Shown here in pieces: positions 1 to 9,501 of a stretch of 64,000 nucleotides of DNA (its first letter is position 1; each line of letters begins with the position of its first letter). Source of the DNA: Acidiphilium sp. (GTDB lineage Bacteria > Pseudomonadota > Alphaproteobacteria > Acetobacterales > Acetobacteraceae); the NCBI GenBank assembly GCA_028688905.1, contig JAQTXH010000006.1:106518-170517 (forward strand), written 5' to 3'. The position numbers were made by a program, and so were the translations under genes. Below the pieces are notes generated by a model. The model did no database searches, was not told where the DNA came from, and saw nothing but the letters and a program-made list of their open reading frames with translations.

Positions 1-460
1 CGCAAGGGTACATGCAGGGGCTTAGTCGCCCCCTCGTGCGGGGGCGTGGATCGAAACAGCATCGCGGAATTACGGCGCATGGCCGCGTCAAAGTCGCCCC
101 CTCGTGCGGGGGCGTGGATCGAAACTAGCGGTCGCCGATCCTGAAACCAAAGGCGCTGTTGTCGCCCCCTCGTGCGGGGGCGTGGATCGAAACGCGGATA
201 GTGACAAACTCGCCCGCGTGATCGAGGTCGCCCCCTCGTGCGGGGGCGTGGATCGAAACAATGCGAACTGTGTGGAAAGCCCCATAAACGCCAGTCGCCC
301 CCTCGTGCGGGGGCGTGGATCGAAACCCACAGATAATAGCCTATTCCAACCGCTACAATCGTCGCCCCCTCGTGCGGGGGCGTGGATCGAAACGTCATCG
401 TCTTAATCCTCGTTTGCCTCGGCATGAGTCGCCCCCTCGTGCGGGGGCGCGTGGCTCTGC
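1..460 (+). CRISPR. Distal end of a type I-C-like CRISPR array
   Basis: Six perfect 33-bp repeats start at 25, 93, 161, 227, 294 and 361, separated by unique spacers of 33-35 bp. Bases 1-24 are the tail of a further spacer, so the array continues upstream of the window. The repeat has an internal inverted repeat (CGCCCCC/GGGGGCG) and ends in GAAAC, which fits the Cas5d-processed repeats of type I-C and places the crRNA sense on the plus strand. A seventh repeat at 428 keeps only its first 22 bases and then diverges. A decayed last repeat marks the leader-distal end, so the leader and any cas genes should lie upstream. No cas gene is visible here, so the subtype rests on the repeat alone. Confidence 0.95.
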
Positions 461-608
461 GCAACTGCGCGCTTCCCCTGACGGCCGCCGCCATCAGCGC
501 AGTGTAAGGTGGTAGGCCGGGACGGAGAAACGGCGCGACAACCGAACCGAGAAACATGACAGCGAGAAACTATCCGGTCGACCGCAAGGTTGGAAAGGCA
601 GTGACATT

Positions 609-647
609 CCTACTTTGCAGGCCTACTTTGCAGGCCTACTTTGCAGG
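609..647. repeat. Three perfect tandem copies of a 13-bp unit
   Basis: The unit CCTACTTTGCAGG occurs head to tail at 609-621, 622-634 and 635-647. It sits between the CRISPR end and the ada relic. No function can be assigned; it may be a replication-slippage product or iterated protein sites. Confidence 0.9.
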
Positions 648-659
648 CCGAGCAACATT

Positions 660-701
660 TTTAAGTTGCGCCGACAGATATTTAAGTTGCGCCGACAGAT
701 A
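660..701. repeat. Two perfect tandem copies of a 21-bp unit
   Basis: A 21-bp unit beginning TTTAAGTTGCGCC occupies 660-680 and 681-701 without any mismatch, only 12 bp after the 13-bp triplicate. The second copy ends directly before the first residues that resemble Ada. Together the two tracts show repeated local duplication in this non-coding stretch (about 450-1130). Confidence 0.9.
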
Positions 702-704
702 CCG

Positions 705-914
705 GCGTGCCTGGAAGCGGGGTTCCGGCCCTGCCTGCGTTGCCGCCCGCTCGATCCCTCGACCGTCCGGCGGCCTTTCAGGTGCCAACTCGGCATGACC
801 TTTCTGGATATGGCCCGGTTCCGCCGCCTCAGCCGCGGCATGGATCGCCTAGTCGAGGGGGTGCCCGTCATCGAGGCCCAGACCGACGCCGGGTATGAAT
901 CGTCCAGCGGCGAT
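705..914 (+). pseudogene. Relic of an Ada/AdaA-type alkylation-response regulator
   Basis: One reading frame contains GFRPCLRCRP, a hallmark of the zinc and methyl-acceptor N-terminal domain of Ada (phosphotriester repair in DNA). After only about 14 unrelated residues it continues with MTFLDMARFRRLSRGM and then VIEAQTDAGYESSSG, which resemble the second half of the AraC-type helix-turn-helix of Ada. The linker and the first part of the DNA-binding domain are therefore missing, and the methyltransferase domain does not follow. No convincing start codon or ribosome binding site is present. The piece reads as an internally deleted, non-functional remnant. Recognition comes from remembered family motifs. 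Confidence 0.6.
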
Positions 915-1131
915 CGGCCACCCCGCCGCGGTCCGGGCCGCCGCGCATGGATATTCGGATGGCGAGGCGATGCCGCTCACAGTCGTCTGACAGTGCCGTC
1001 GCTGCCCATCCGGGGCTTCCGACGTCAAGTTGCCATTTCGTTCTTTCGTGTCGTACAGCTACGCACCGTTCTTGTCGTCATCCCCGCATATCGTGCTTGC
1101 GACGGCGCGGAATTGATCCGTATACTTCCGT

Positions 1132-2520
1132 ATGGCGCAGATTTCGGCGACCCTCGCCGGTAAGACCTTCCGCTTTCTAGATCTGAAACACGTCCTGGCC
1201 TGCGCCTCGCCGCGCCGATCGGGTGACGAACTCGCCGGCATCGCGGCGCGCAGCGATGCCGAGCGGGTTGCGGCGCGGATCGCGCTGGCGGACCTGCCCC
1301 TGCGGACGTTTCTCGAGGACGCTCTGATCCCCTATGAATCCGATGAAGTCACCCGCCTGATCATCGACACCCATGACCGCGCCGCTTTCGCCCCGGTGGC
1401 ACATTTCACCGTCGGCGGTCTGCGCGATTTCCTGCTCTCCTATGAAGCGGACACCGATCGCCTGCACGCGCTGGCCCCCGGGCTCACCCCGGAAATGGTG
1501 GCAGGCGTCTCGAAGCTGATGCGCAATCAGGACCTGATTTCGGTCGCGCGCAAATGCACCGTGGTCACCGCATTCCGCAACACGATCGGCCTGCCGGGCC
1601 GGCTCTCGACCCGGCTGCAACCCAATCACCCGACCGACGACCTGCGCGGCATCGCGGCCTCCACCCTCGATGGTCTGCTCTACGGCACCGGCGATGCGGT
1701 GATCGGCGTCAATCCCGCGACCGACAGCGTGCCCAACGGCCTCGCCCTGCTCGACATGCTGGACGGGCTGCGCGCCCGCTACGACATCCCGACCCAGACC
1801 TGCGTGCTCACCCATGTCACCAACGCGATCGAGCTGATCAACCGGGGCGGCGCGGTCGATCTCGTGTTCCAGTCGATCGCGGGATCGCAGGCGGCGAACG
1901 CGGGCTTCGGCGTCGATCTCGCGATTCTCGCGGAGGCACAGGCCGCCGCCCTCGCGCTCGGGCGCGGCACGGCCGGGCAGAACGTCATGTATTTCGAGAC
2001 CGGTCAGGGTGCCGCATTGTCGGCGGAGGCGAATTTCGGGGTCGATCAGCAGACGATCGAGGCGCGGGCCTATGCGGTGGCGCGGCATTTCCAACCGCTT
2101 CTGGTCAATACCGTGGTGGGCTTCATCGGCCCGGAATACCTCTACGACGGCAAGCAGATCATCCGCGCCGGGCTGGAGGATCATTTCTGCGGCAAGCTGC
2201 TCGGCGTGCCGATGGGTTGCGATGTCTGTTACACCAACCACGCCGAAGCCGATCAGGACGATATGGACAATCTGATGACGCTGCTGACCGTCGCCGGGGT
2301 CACTTTCGTCATCACCGTGCCGGGCGCGGACGACGTGATGCTGAACTATCAGAGCCTGTCCTATCACGATCTGCTCTACCTGCGGAGCAACTTTGCGACC
2401 CGCCCGGCCCCGGAGTTCGAAGCCTGGCTCGCGCGGATGGACATGACGGATCGTAACGGGCGGGTGAATATTCCGGAACAGCATCTGCTTCGCCGCATGA
2501 TCGGCCACGATGCCGCCTGA
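1132..2520 (+). CDS. eutB: Ethanolamine ammonia-lyase large subunit
   Basis: This is the catalytic alpha subunit of the adenosylcobalamin-dependent lyase that converts ethanolamine to acetaldehyde and ammonia. At 462 residues it is close to the E. coli EutB length. Substrate-binding landmarks are visible: RLQPNHPTD, the IGVNPATDSV loop, FETGQG (active-site Glu) and GCDVCYTNHAEADQDD (the aspartate near the substrate). Its stop overlaps the eutC start by 11 bases, so the two are translated as a pair. No microcompartment shell genes, eutA reactivase or aldehyde dehydrogenase lie nearby, so this is a minimal cytosolic ethanolamine-nitrogen system. No strong Shine-Dalgarno is seen upstream of the chosen ATG, and no B12 riboswitch was recognised. 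Confidence 0.96.
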   Translation: MAQISATLAGKTFRFLDLKHVLACASPRRSGDELAGIAARSDAERVAARIALADLPLRTFLEDALIPYESDEVTRLIIDTHDRAAFAPVAHFTVGGLRDFLLSYEADTDRLHALAPGLTPEMVAGVSKLMRNQDLISVARKCTVVTAFRNTIGLPGRLSTRLQPNHPTDDLRGIAASTLDGLLYGTGDAVIGVNPATDSVPNGLALLDMLDGLRARYDIPTQTCVLTHVTNAIELINRGGAVDLVFQSIAGSQAANAGFGVDLAILAEAQAAALALGRGTAGQNVMYFETGQGAALSAEANFGVDQQTIEARAYAVARHFQPLLVNTVVGFIGPEYLYDGKQIIRAGLEDHFCGKLLGVPMGCDVCYTNHAEADQDDMDNLMTLLTVAGVTFVITVPGADDVMLNYQSLSYHDLLYLRSNFATRPAPEFEAWLARMDMTDRNGRVNIPEQHLLRRMIGHDAA

Positions 2521-3262
2521 CCCCGAGGCCCTGAAATCTCGCGACCCCTGGGCCGCGCTGCGCGCCACCACCAACGCACGAATCGGACTCGCCCGGGTCG
2601 GCGATGCGATGGCGCTGGGCGATGTGCTCGCCTTCCAGTCCGCCCATGCGCTTGCGCGCGATGCCGTCCACGCCGCGCTCGATACCACGGCGCTGGCGTC
2701 GCAAATCGCGGGGCCGGTCATCACCGTTCGCAGCGCCGTCCCGGACCGCGAGACCTACCTGCGCCGCCCCGATCAGGGCCGCCGGCTGCACCCCGATTGC
2801 GCGTCTTTGTTGCCCCGCGGCGATTACGACGCCGTGTTCGTCATCGCGGATGGTCTTTCGGCAACCGCCGTGGCGACCCACGCCGTGCCGATGCTCGAAG
2901 CCATTCTCGCCCGCCTGCCGATGCTCCGTGTCGCCCCGGTGGTGATCGCGACTCAGGCCCGCGTCGCGATCGGTGACGAGATCGGCGAACGCCTTGGTGC
3001 GCGCCTATGCGCCATCATGATCGGCGAGCGCCCGGGCCTGAGCGTCGCCAACAGCCTCGGGATCTATCTCACCCACCATCCGCGCATCGGGTGCCGGGAT
3101 TCCGCCCGCAATTGCATCTCGAACATCCACACCAAGGGCGGGCTGTCCTATGCGGCGGCGGCCGATACGCTGGCATGGCTGATGCGCGAAGCGCTTCATC
3201 GCAAACTCACCGGGGTGGGGCTGAAGGAGGCGGCCGGTGACCTGATCGGGGATCGATCATAG
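2510..3262 (+). CDS. eutC: Ethanolamine ammonia-lyase small subunit
   Basis: This is the beta subunit (250 residues) of the B12-dependent ethanolamine lyase; with EutB it encloses the cobalamin. Family motifs include GDEIGERLGARLC, IGERPGLS and DSARNCISNIH near the C-terminus. The ATG lies inside the end of eutB, giving an 11-base overlap and likely translational coupling. The next recognisable sequence downstream is a gene fragment on the other strand, so the operon appears to be only eutBC. Confidence 0.95.
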   Translation: MPPDPEALKSRDPWAALRATTNARIGLARVGDAMALGDVLAFQSAHALARDAVHAALDTTALASQIAGPVITVRSAVPDRETYLRRPDQGRRLHPDCASLLPRGDYDAVFVIADGLSATAVATHAVPMLEAILARLPMLRVAPVVIATQARVAIGDEIGERLGARLCAIMIGERPGLSVANSLGIYLTHHPRIGCRDSARNCISNIHTKGGLSYAAAADTLAWLMREALHRKLTGVGLKEAAGDLIGDRS

Positions 3263-3288
3263 CCGGGTAGATGGGATTCGGCGGGGAG

Positions 3289-3411
3289 CTACCGCCTGCG
3301 GGCCGCATCCATGATCGCGCGCATGCGCCTGATCGCTTCGGCCAGCCCGATGAACACGGCTTCGCCGACGATGAAATGGCCGATATTGAGCTCGCGCACC
3401 GCCGGTATGGC
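3289..3411 (-). pseudogene. pdxJ: C-terminal fragment of pyridoxine 5'-phosphate synthase
   Basis: The minus strand encodes about 40 residues matching the very end of Pdx[21 protein letters not shown] followed by [17 protein letters not shown] and a stop. ELNIGH(F) is the conserved phosphate-binding end of the PdxJ barrel. The similarity stops at about 3411, where the sequence changes into the 3' half of a tRNA, so the remaining roughly 200 residues of PdxJ are absent. It cannot be functional alone and marks a recombination junction. Confidence 0.75.
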
Positions 3412-3426
3412 CTGTGCATGGCGTCT

Positions 3427-3474
3427 TTGCTCATAACGGTCTGGTTGCGGGTTCAAGTCCTGCCCGGCGCACCA
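3427..3474 (+). pseudogene. 3' half of a tRNA with CAU anticodon
   Basis: The sequence has an anticodon loop CTCATAA (CAT at 3432-3434). A perfect T arm follows (GCGGG, loop TTCAAGT, CCTGC, 3447-3463), then an acceptor strand CCGGCGC, discriminator A and an encoded CCA ending at 3474. The upstream half does not form a normal D arm, although a 6-of-7 complement to the acceptor (CCGCCGG) occurs near 3397, inside the pdxJ fragment. The intact part begins at the anticodon loop, which is where many tRNA-targeting integrases exchange strands. It is therefore best read as an attachment-site scar from tRNA-Met or a similar CAU tRNA. Confidence 0.6.
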
Positions 3475-3705
3475 AGTTTTCAACATGCCCCGCGGTTTTC
3501 ACCTGGCCCAGTTTCCCTGCCGACTCTTTCGGGGCAACAATTTGCGAGGCTGGAATGTGCCGGACTGTCGTGAGCCAAGCGGGTGAAATTGCGTCATTCA
3601 ACAACGCAAGGCCGCCCTGCACGAATGTCACGGACAGTTGCCGTTGATCGGTGCTGGAACACTCCCAGTTACTATTGGTTCCTTCGTTCCTGAAAGCTGT
3701 GCGTC

Positions 3706-4080
3706 ATGCGTAGCAGATGTTTCATCATCCATTTACTCTCGGCTTCCGGCATCGGTGTTTTGACCATGACGGCAGCCTTGGCGGGATCGCCAGCCGCCGC
3801 GCCGGCACCAAGGGTGACGCTCGGCTCGGTGGGGCAGGTCTATGCCCACAAGGGCCAGACGACGACACCACCGGGTTTCTGGAAGCAGCATGGCTGGTGG
3901 TATCTGGGTCCGGTGGCACCGCTCAGCCGTAGTTCGTCCCTGCCGCCAACCTATGCGATGTCGTCGGCCGATCGCGGCGGACCCAACCCGATGCTCGGGC
4001 CACCCCCCCTGTTTGCCGGACCACCGCCGGTCTATGCCGGTCCGCCTCCGATCGTTTCGTTCGGTCTAACATTTCAGTGA
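3706..4080 (+). CDS. Small secreted proline-rich protein, function unknown
   Basis: The protein has 124 residues. A basic, hydrophobic N-terminus with an Ala-Leu-Ala-Gly type cleavage region near residues 25-30 suggests Sec export. The mature part contains a PGFWKQHGWWYLGPV segment and ends in repeated GPPP/YAGPPP units before IVSFGLTFQ, a final aromatic residue pattern seen in some outer-membrane proteins. No enzyme family is recognised. It is followed by a perfect 24-bp palindrome. Confidence 0.55.
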   Translation: MRSRCFIIHLLSASGIGVLTMTAALAGSPAAAPAPRVTLGSVGQVYAHKGQTTTPPGFWKQHGWWYLGPVAPLSRSSSLPPTYAMSSADRGGPNPMLGPPPLFAGPPPVYAGPPPIVSFGLTFQ

Positions 4081-4095
4081 GCGTGCCTCTCGTGC

Positions 4096-4119
4096 TTCGC
4101 CTTGTCATGACAAGGCGAA
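4096..4119. terminator. Perfect 24-bp palindrome between convergent genes
   Basis: TTCGCCTTGTCA is followed immediately by its exact reverse complement, 16 bases after the stop of the secreted-protein gene and 42 bases before the end of aarC on the other strand. It can form a strong hairpin in both transcripts. No T-run follows, so a bidirectional terminator or transcript-end stabiliser is inferred from position. Confidence 0.5.
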
Positions 4120-4161
4120 ATGAGCCGGGGGAGTGGCGGTGCATCAATGTGCAGGAGATCG

Positions 4162-5763
<1,602 letters not shown>

Positions 5764-5874
5764 TCAGCACTGCTAAAGGCAAGCTGCCGGGTCTGCCGCC
5801 AGGGCAAGGACTACCGCCGCGCGCCGCCCTCGTCGAAATCGCCTGCAACGTGCTCAACAATAACGCTCAAGGCA

Positions 5875-5911
5875 AGACTTCTTTTTTCTAAAAAAGAAGC
5901 AAAACTTTTAT
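5875..5911 (+). repeat. Left inverted arm: palindromic TTCTTTTTT/AAAAAAGAA element
   Basis: CTTCTTTTTT, two bases, then AAAAAAGAAG (5878-5899) form a 10-bp stem, followed by GCAAAACTTTTATG. The same arrangement occurs inverted at 9847-9885. Between aarC and this arm (5698-5874) no gene was recognised. Confidence 0.75.
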
Positions 5912-5990
5912 GAGTCTGGTGATCGGGAAAGGCGTATGTTGACCTTGCAGGCTTGGGGACAACGAACGACGTTACAACGTAACCGGCAGC

Positions 5991-6230
5991 AGCTCAAACG
6001 TCCCCGTCACCAAATCAGCCCTGGAACGCGGGCCACGCGCCAGACCGATCCGCCAAACCCGCACCAAACTCGGCCTACCCCAAGCCGAATTCGCCACCCA
6101 CTACCGCATCCCCACCGGCACCCTGCGCGACCGGGAACAAGTTCGCGTCACACTGCCCGATGTCAAAAGTGACCGTTCGCGGGAGCACCAGGACAGCCGC
6201 TTCGCGCCCATCTTGGCTGATCCGTAGATC
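5991..6230 (+). pseudogene. XRE-type helix-turn-helix (antitoxin-like) relic
   Basis: One frame reads SALERGP, then TKLGLPQAEFATHYRIPTGT and LRDREQ, which matches the helix-turn-helix of HigA/NadS-like antitoxins and regulators (typical form: GLSQAEFA..F.IP.GTLRDWEQG). The family Trp after LRD is Arg here, the sequence after EQ no longer resembles the family, and no start codon with a ribosome site precedes it. It lies just inside the left inverted arm and ends about 50 bases before the stop of the convergent NTPase gene. I read it as a decayed antitoxin-type gene. Confidence 0.5.
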
Positions 6231-6281
6231 GGCACGTCTTTCCAAGAGCGGACCTTCGCTGTGACAAGGCGCTTCAGAACG

Positions 6282-7739
6282 TCAACCGAATCGTTTTGGA
6301 ACCGCGACGCCCCCCCTGCGCAAGATTTCCGCCTCGACCCGGAAGATGTCCGGAACATTGATCTTACCATTCGCCCGCTCCTCAATGACGCCAACATCGC
6401 GCATCGCGGATAGCAGAGCGGAAAGTTCTTCCCCCGCTAAAAACTTCACTGGCGTGTATTTGGGAGCCGTGGCAGCGTTTTCTAATATGGCAGCAATCAC
6501 CCTCTGATCCCTCCATATATCGAGCAGTTGCTCCCGCTCCATTGGCACGAACTGGCGGCGCAGCGCCTCGAGTGCCGGCTGAATCCAGGGATAGTCCTCG
6601 TAAAGTTCCTCCAACCGAGATTTAGACGCTGAGCGTACACCGTCAAGTAAGCCCAGATGGTCTACGGCTTTTCCTTCAGGTGCAGGATGATGCTCTGCTG
6701 CCTTCTTCCAGGCGGTCAGGAAACTTCGCGGCGAGCAAGTGTTTGTGGCATCACTCAGGTGTAGTGGCACCCAAGTGTAAACCCGGCCCTGTTTCTTGTT
6801 GTTTCCCATGAATTCGCCGGCGATTCCGTTAATCAGGCGCGTCTGCGCCTCGACATAAGCCGAGCTGTCGATGCGAGCTGTCGGGAGCGCTTCGCTTGCT
6901 TTCTCGCGTGAAGCCAACATTTTAAGTGGCTCAAGCGAGGCGGCGTTGCGCATAAGCTCAAACAATAGCAGTCCATAGAGTTCGGTCGCTAGCCAGACTA
7001 AATTGACATGATCGTTCTTGATCTTCGAACTGTCTGGAAAGCGGAAAAGTTCCTGGTCAGAAAACTGATCTATCCGCATAAATATCTTCATGCGGATTGA
7101 ACCGAACGATTGCAGACCGACCGCTAGCGACAAAAGCGCTCGCGTCAACTTCCCGCTGCTGTTCCAGTCACGACCCAGCCGGTCGAGAGCATCAAAAACG
7201 ATCAGAAGCGTTGAACCCGTTCGTGCGAGTTCGTCATCTGCTTCCGAAAGCACAACCGAATAGCGGTTTGGATTGTCTTGGAGACCTGCGATCACATCGT
7301 CTAGCGATACCAACTGATCAACACCGTCCTGCACATATTTGGATGCAATCCTGATGAGCACTGCGCGCCAAATCACCGCCGGCTCGATACCGCGTTCCAG
7401 TAAGTTGGTGATCTCGTCGATGGTTGGCGCTGTCAGGCTGACCTTATCGGAACCGTTGAACCCGATGACCACGTTCGCGCTGGCTAGCTGTCCATGGCCA
7501 TAGACTTCAACAAGCCGGTTGCGTAGCGCTGGGCTAAGCAACGCATGCGTCCAGAAACTTTTGCCCATGCCCCGATTGCCCACCACCAATTGACGTCGCA
7601 GATCGAGGACGCCGCGATGCCCCTTTGGAAGAAAGGCCCGCTCAACCTGAATCGTTTCGTTAGGTTCAACGCGGGATGAGAGATCGAACCCGGCAAAGGC
7701 TGCGCGGATTGCCAAAAAATCGGGTTCGGGTGCATTCAT
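6282..7739 (-). CDS. Large P-loop NTPase of the three-gene conflict-type operon
   Basis: The protein has 485 residues. A Walker A motif GNRGMGKS lies at residues 54-61, preceded by a beta strand (RRQLVVG). A Walker B-like strand LLIVFDALDRLG follows at about 178-189, and a conserved-looking segment MKIFMRIDQFSDQELF after that. The layout (N-terminal NTPase core, long helical C-terminal part with SPRSFLTAWKKAAEHH and a terminal winged-helix-like stretch VGVIEERANGKINVPD) resembles the stand-alone STAND/AAA-type ATPases common in defence loci. It is the third gene of the operon, and its ATG overlaps the upstream stop as ATGA. No catalytic effector domain is recognised. It may act as sensor or motor for its partners. 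Family placement is tentative. Confidence 0.7.
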   Translation of the reverse strand: MNAPEPDFLAIRAAFAGFDLSSRVEPNETIQVERAFLPKGHRGVLDLRRQLVVGNRGMGKSFWTHALLSPALRNRLVEVYGHGQLASANVVIGFNGSDKVSLTAPTIDEITNLLERGIEPAVIWRAVLIRIASKYVQDGVDQLVSLDDVIAGLQDNPNRYSVVLSEADDELARTGSTLLIVFDALDRLGRDWNSSGKLTRALLSLAVGLQSFGSIRMKIFMRIDQFSDQELFRFPDSSKIKNDHVNLVWLATELYGLLLFELMRNAASLEPLKMLASREKASEALPTARIDSSAYVEAQTRLINGIAGEFMGNNKKQGRVYTWVPLHLSDATNTCSPRSFLTAWKKAAEHHPAPEGKAVDHLGLLDGVRSASKSRLEELYEDYPWIQPALEALRRQFVPMEREQLLDIWRDQRVIAAILENAATAPKYTPVKFLAGEELSALLSAMRDVGVIEERANGKINVPDIFRVEAEILRRGGVAVPKRFG

Positions 7740-9079
7740 GACTTGGATCCGCCGGCTGTCATGCTTGACGAAATCTCAGTCTCTAGCTCGGAAAGGAAGG
7801 GCCGGTATGTCTGCTCGTAGAAAGATTGGATAAGTTGGCCAGGAACCCGCGCTGGATCAAAATCGACAAAGCTCTGGTTAAACGGCACGATCAACGGCCA
7901 GTGTGGCGCGGATTCGTCATCTCGTGCGAACCGTAGCGAATCTGGCGCGTCTTCACCGTTACTTTCCTCATCGTAAATATATTCGGAATAGAGTTCGTAC
8001 ATGTCATCAATGAACCGCTCGGACACCGCTGCGTCGAGACTTGCCTTGGCATAGACAGGTCGAAGCATTGTGCGCCATTCAGCATCGCGCCCTTGATCTC
8101 TGTCTCGCTGCGCGATTAGCCGCAAGGCGGCGAACAATGCCCGGTAGGCTTCGATCGTCTGCTTCTGGGCAGTTCCGAACAACAGCACCTTAGCACCAAG
8201 ACCAAGAACCGCTGGTGCAGCAAGTTCAGATAAGCCGGCGCGACTGTCGATGAACACCGCATCGTATTGCTCTCGTTCTGTGATCCGCGAAATCATCGAG
8301 GAAATCTTTTCGACGACCGGGACCACGCGATCATTGACAATATCCTCGATCATCGCTCGCGACAGTTTGGGCAGGACGTTCTCCGGATTGATGAGCGAAC
8401 GACGACCGAGCGCCGGCAATACATCCACGCGTCCACCGCCGGGAGCAGTGAGGCCACTAGATCCGATATAGGCATGGAGGCTCGAATCCGGCACGCCCCC
8501 CATGCCATTCTCAACCAAATAGTCGATCGCACCGAACTCAGGCGTCTGGTCCGCATTGAGGAGTAGGTCGCCCAACCCGGGCGCTTCGAGATCAAGATCG
8601 ACGACGAGGACATTAAGGTTTCGGCGCGCAAAGTCGGCTGCTGCAACCGCGAGTGCAGTGGAGCGGCCGACCCCACCTTTCAGCGTTGCGAACACGACCC
8701 TGGGAGGATTGGCCTGCTTGGCGGTCGGCGAGTCGAGCCAGCCGGCACCTACGATTCGGCGATCAAGCAGATGGCAGAAACCGTTGCCGACCTTGACCGG
8801 CAATCGCTCAGATGCACTGAGGATCGGTTCAGTGCCGCCGTCTCCACGAAAACTTATTGGCCTGTCGGTTCTCGCGTAGGGACCCAGGGTCTCAATCAAG
8901 GCACGACTTAGGGCCTCGCGCTCGTTGCCATCTTGTGGCGCACGGTTCGCAACGAAGCTGAGCCGCCCCGATGCATCGCGCAGCACCGTTCCGCCTTCCA
9001 CGAAGTTGCGTCCTGCCAAGCTGGTAAGCGTGGCCACAAGTTGCGGAAGTGAGTCATCGAACAGCGGATTAGGCATCAT
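7736..9079 (-). CDS. KGGVGR-motif ParA/MinD-like ATPase
   Basis: The protein has 447 residues from the ATG at 9079, chosen because it forms an ATGA overlap with the preceding stop; the frame is open upstream to 9136. After an N-terminal domain of about 125 residues of unknown fold comes a SIMIBI-class ATPase: FATLKGGVGRSTALA (deviant Walker A, about 134-141), VLVVDLDLEAPGLGDLLL (A' motif) and AVFIDSRAGLSELAAP (switch II). The Arg where ParA/MinD usually have Lys or Thr is the hallmark of the KGGVGR-variant family. These ATPases dimerise on ATP. The gene is middle partner in a translationally coupled trio, with no parB, septum-site or flagellar genes nearby, so a partition role is unlikely. 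Confidence 0.85.
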   Translation of the reverse strand: MMPNPLFDDSLPQLVATLTSLAGRNFVEGGTVLRDASGRLSFVANRAPQDGNEREALSRALIETLGPYARTDRPISFRGDGGTEPILSASERLPVKVGNGFCHLLDRRIVGAGWLDSPTAKQANPPRVVFATLKGGVGRSTALAVAAADFARRNLNVLVVDLDLEAPGLGDLLLNADQTPEFGAIDYLVENGMGGVPDSSLHAYIGSSGLTAPGGGRVDVLPALGRRSLINPENVLPKLSRAMIEDIVNDRVVPVVEKISSMISRITEREQYDAVFIDSRAGLSELAAPAVLGLGAKVLLFGTAQKQTIEAYRALFAALRLIAQRDRDQGRDAEWRTMLRPVYAKASLDAAVSERFIDDMYELYSEYIYDEESNGEDAPDSLRFARDDESAPHWPLIVPFNQSFVDFDPARVPGQLIQSFYEQTYRPFLSELETEISSSMTAGGSKS

Positions 9080-9501
9080 AGGGCCGCCATTCGTTTGACC
9101 AAATCGTGTGCGTTGATTCTCCAAGATTCGATCCATCTGGCATCGATGTCATCCGTCGGGGCATAACGCATAGCGGTATCCCAGTGCTGGAACAGCGCGG
9201 ACGCCTCGGCAATTTTCCTGAGCTCGCCTGCTCGTCGGCCATGAATAGCAAACAAAAGGCGAGACTTAAGGTCTGGAAAATGCGCATAATAGGGATCGTC
9301 CCGGCGGGAACCATCAGCCAAGGGAAAAATGCCACTATCCCGCATCATCTCTTTGACCGCCAGTTCTCCGGCCAAGCCGAACAAATATCCTGCGACAGCC
9401 TTGCATCCGGGCTGAGTTCCAGCTGACGTCATGACATGCAACTCATCGGCCGCCCGGAGGTGCCGTTTTGCAGAGTTTGAAAGATCCTGCCGATACGCCA
9501 T
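9076..9501 (-). CDS. Small HEPN-like helical protein, first gene of the operon
   Basis: The protein has 141 residues and is predominantly helical. AGYLFGLAGELAVKEMM resembles the second helix of HEPN-domain proteins (pattern A.YL.GLA.E.A.K), and WDTAMRYAP followed by WIESWRINAHDLV resembles the C-terminal HEPN helix region with an RY motif. The canonical C-terminal R-x4-6-H RNase motif is not clean: the nearest candidates are R128-x3-H132 and R16-x5-H22. It could be a HEPN ribonuclease, an inactive HEPN or an unrelated four-helix protein. It leads an operon with two NTPases, and the ATGA overlap with the next gene argues for fixed stoichiometry. The start is the first ATG in frame, and no ORF overlaps convincingly upstream. 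Confidence 0.6.
   Translation of the reverse strand: MAYRQDLSNSAKRHLRAADELHVMTSAGTQPGCKAVAGYLFGLAGELAVKEMMRDSGIFPLADGSRRDDPYYAHFPDLKSRLLFAIHGRRAGELRKIAEASALFQHWDTAMRYAPTDDIDARWIESWRINAHDLVKRMAAL

Noticed and set aside
104..406. Open reading frames through the CRISPR repeats on both strands
   Set aside because: They consist of the translated repeat (SCGGVDRN and FRSTPPHEGA units) and have no independent coding support.
1177..2724. A 515-codon minus-strand frame opposite eutB
   Set aside because: It is the antisense shadow of eutB/eutC, with no recognisable family.
3431..3631. Minus-strand reading frame ending [12 protein letters not shown], and another containing [15 protein letters not shown]
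   Set aside because: These peptides are well-known false translations of tRNA genes read backwards. They confirm the tRNA fragment but are not proteins.
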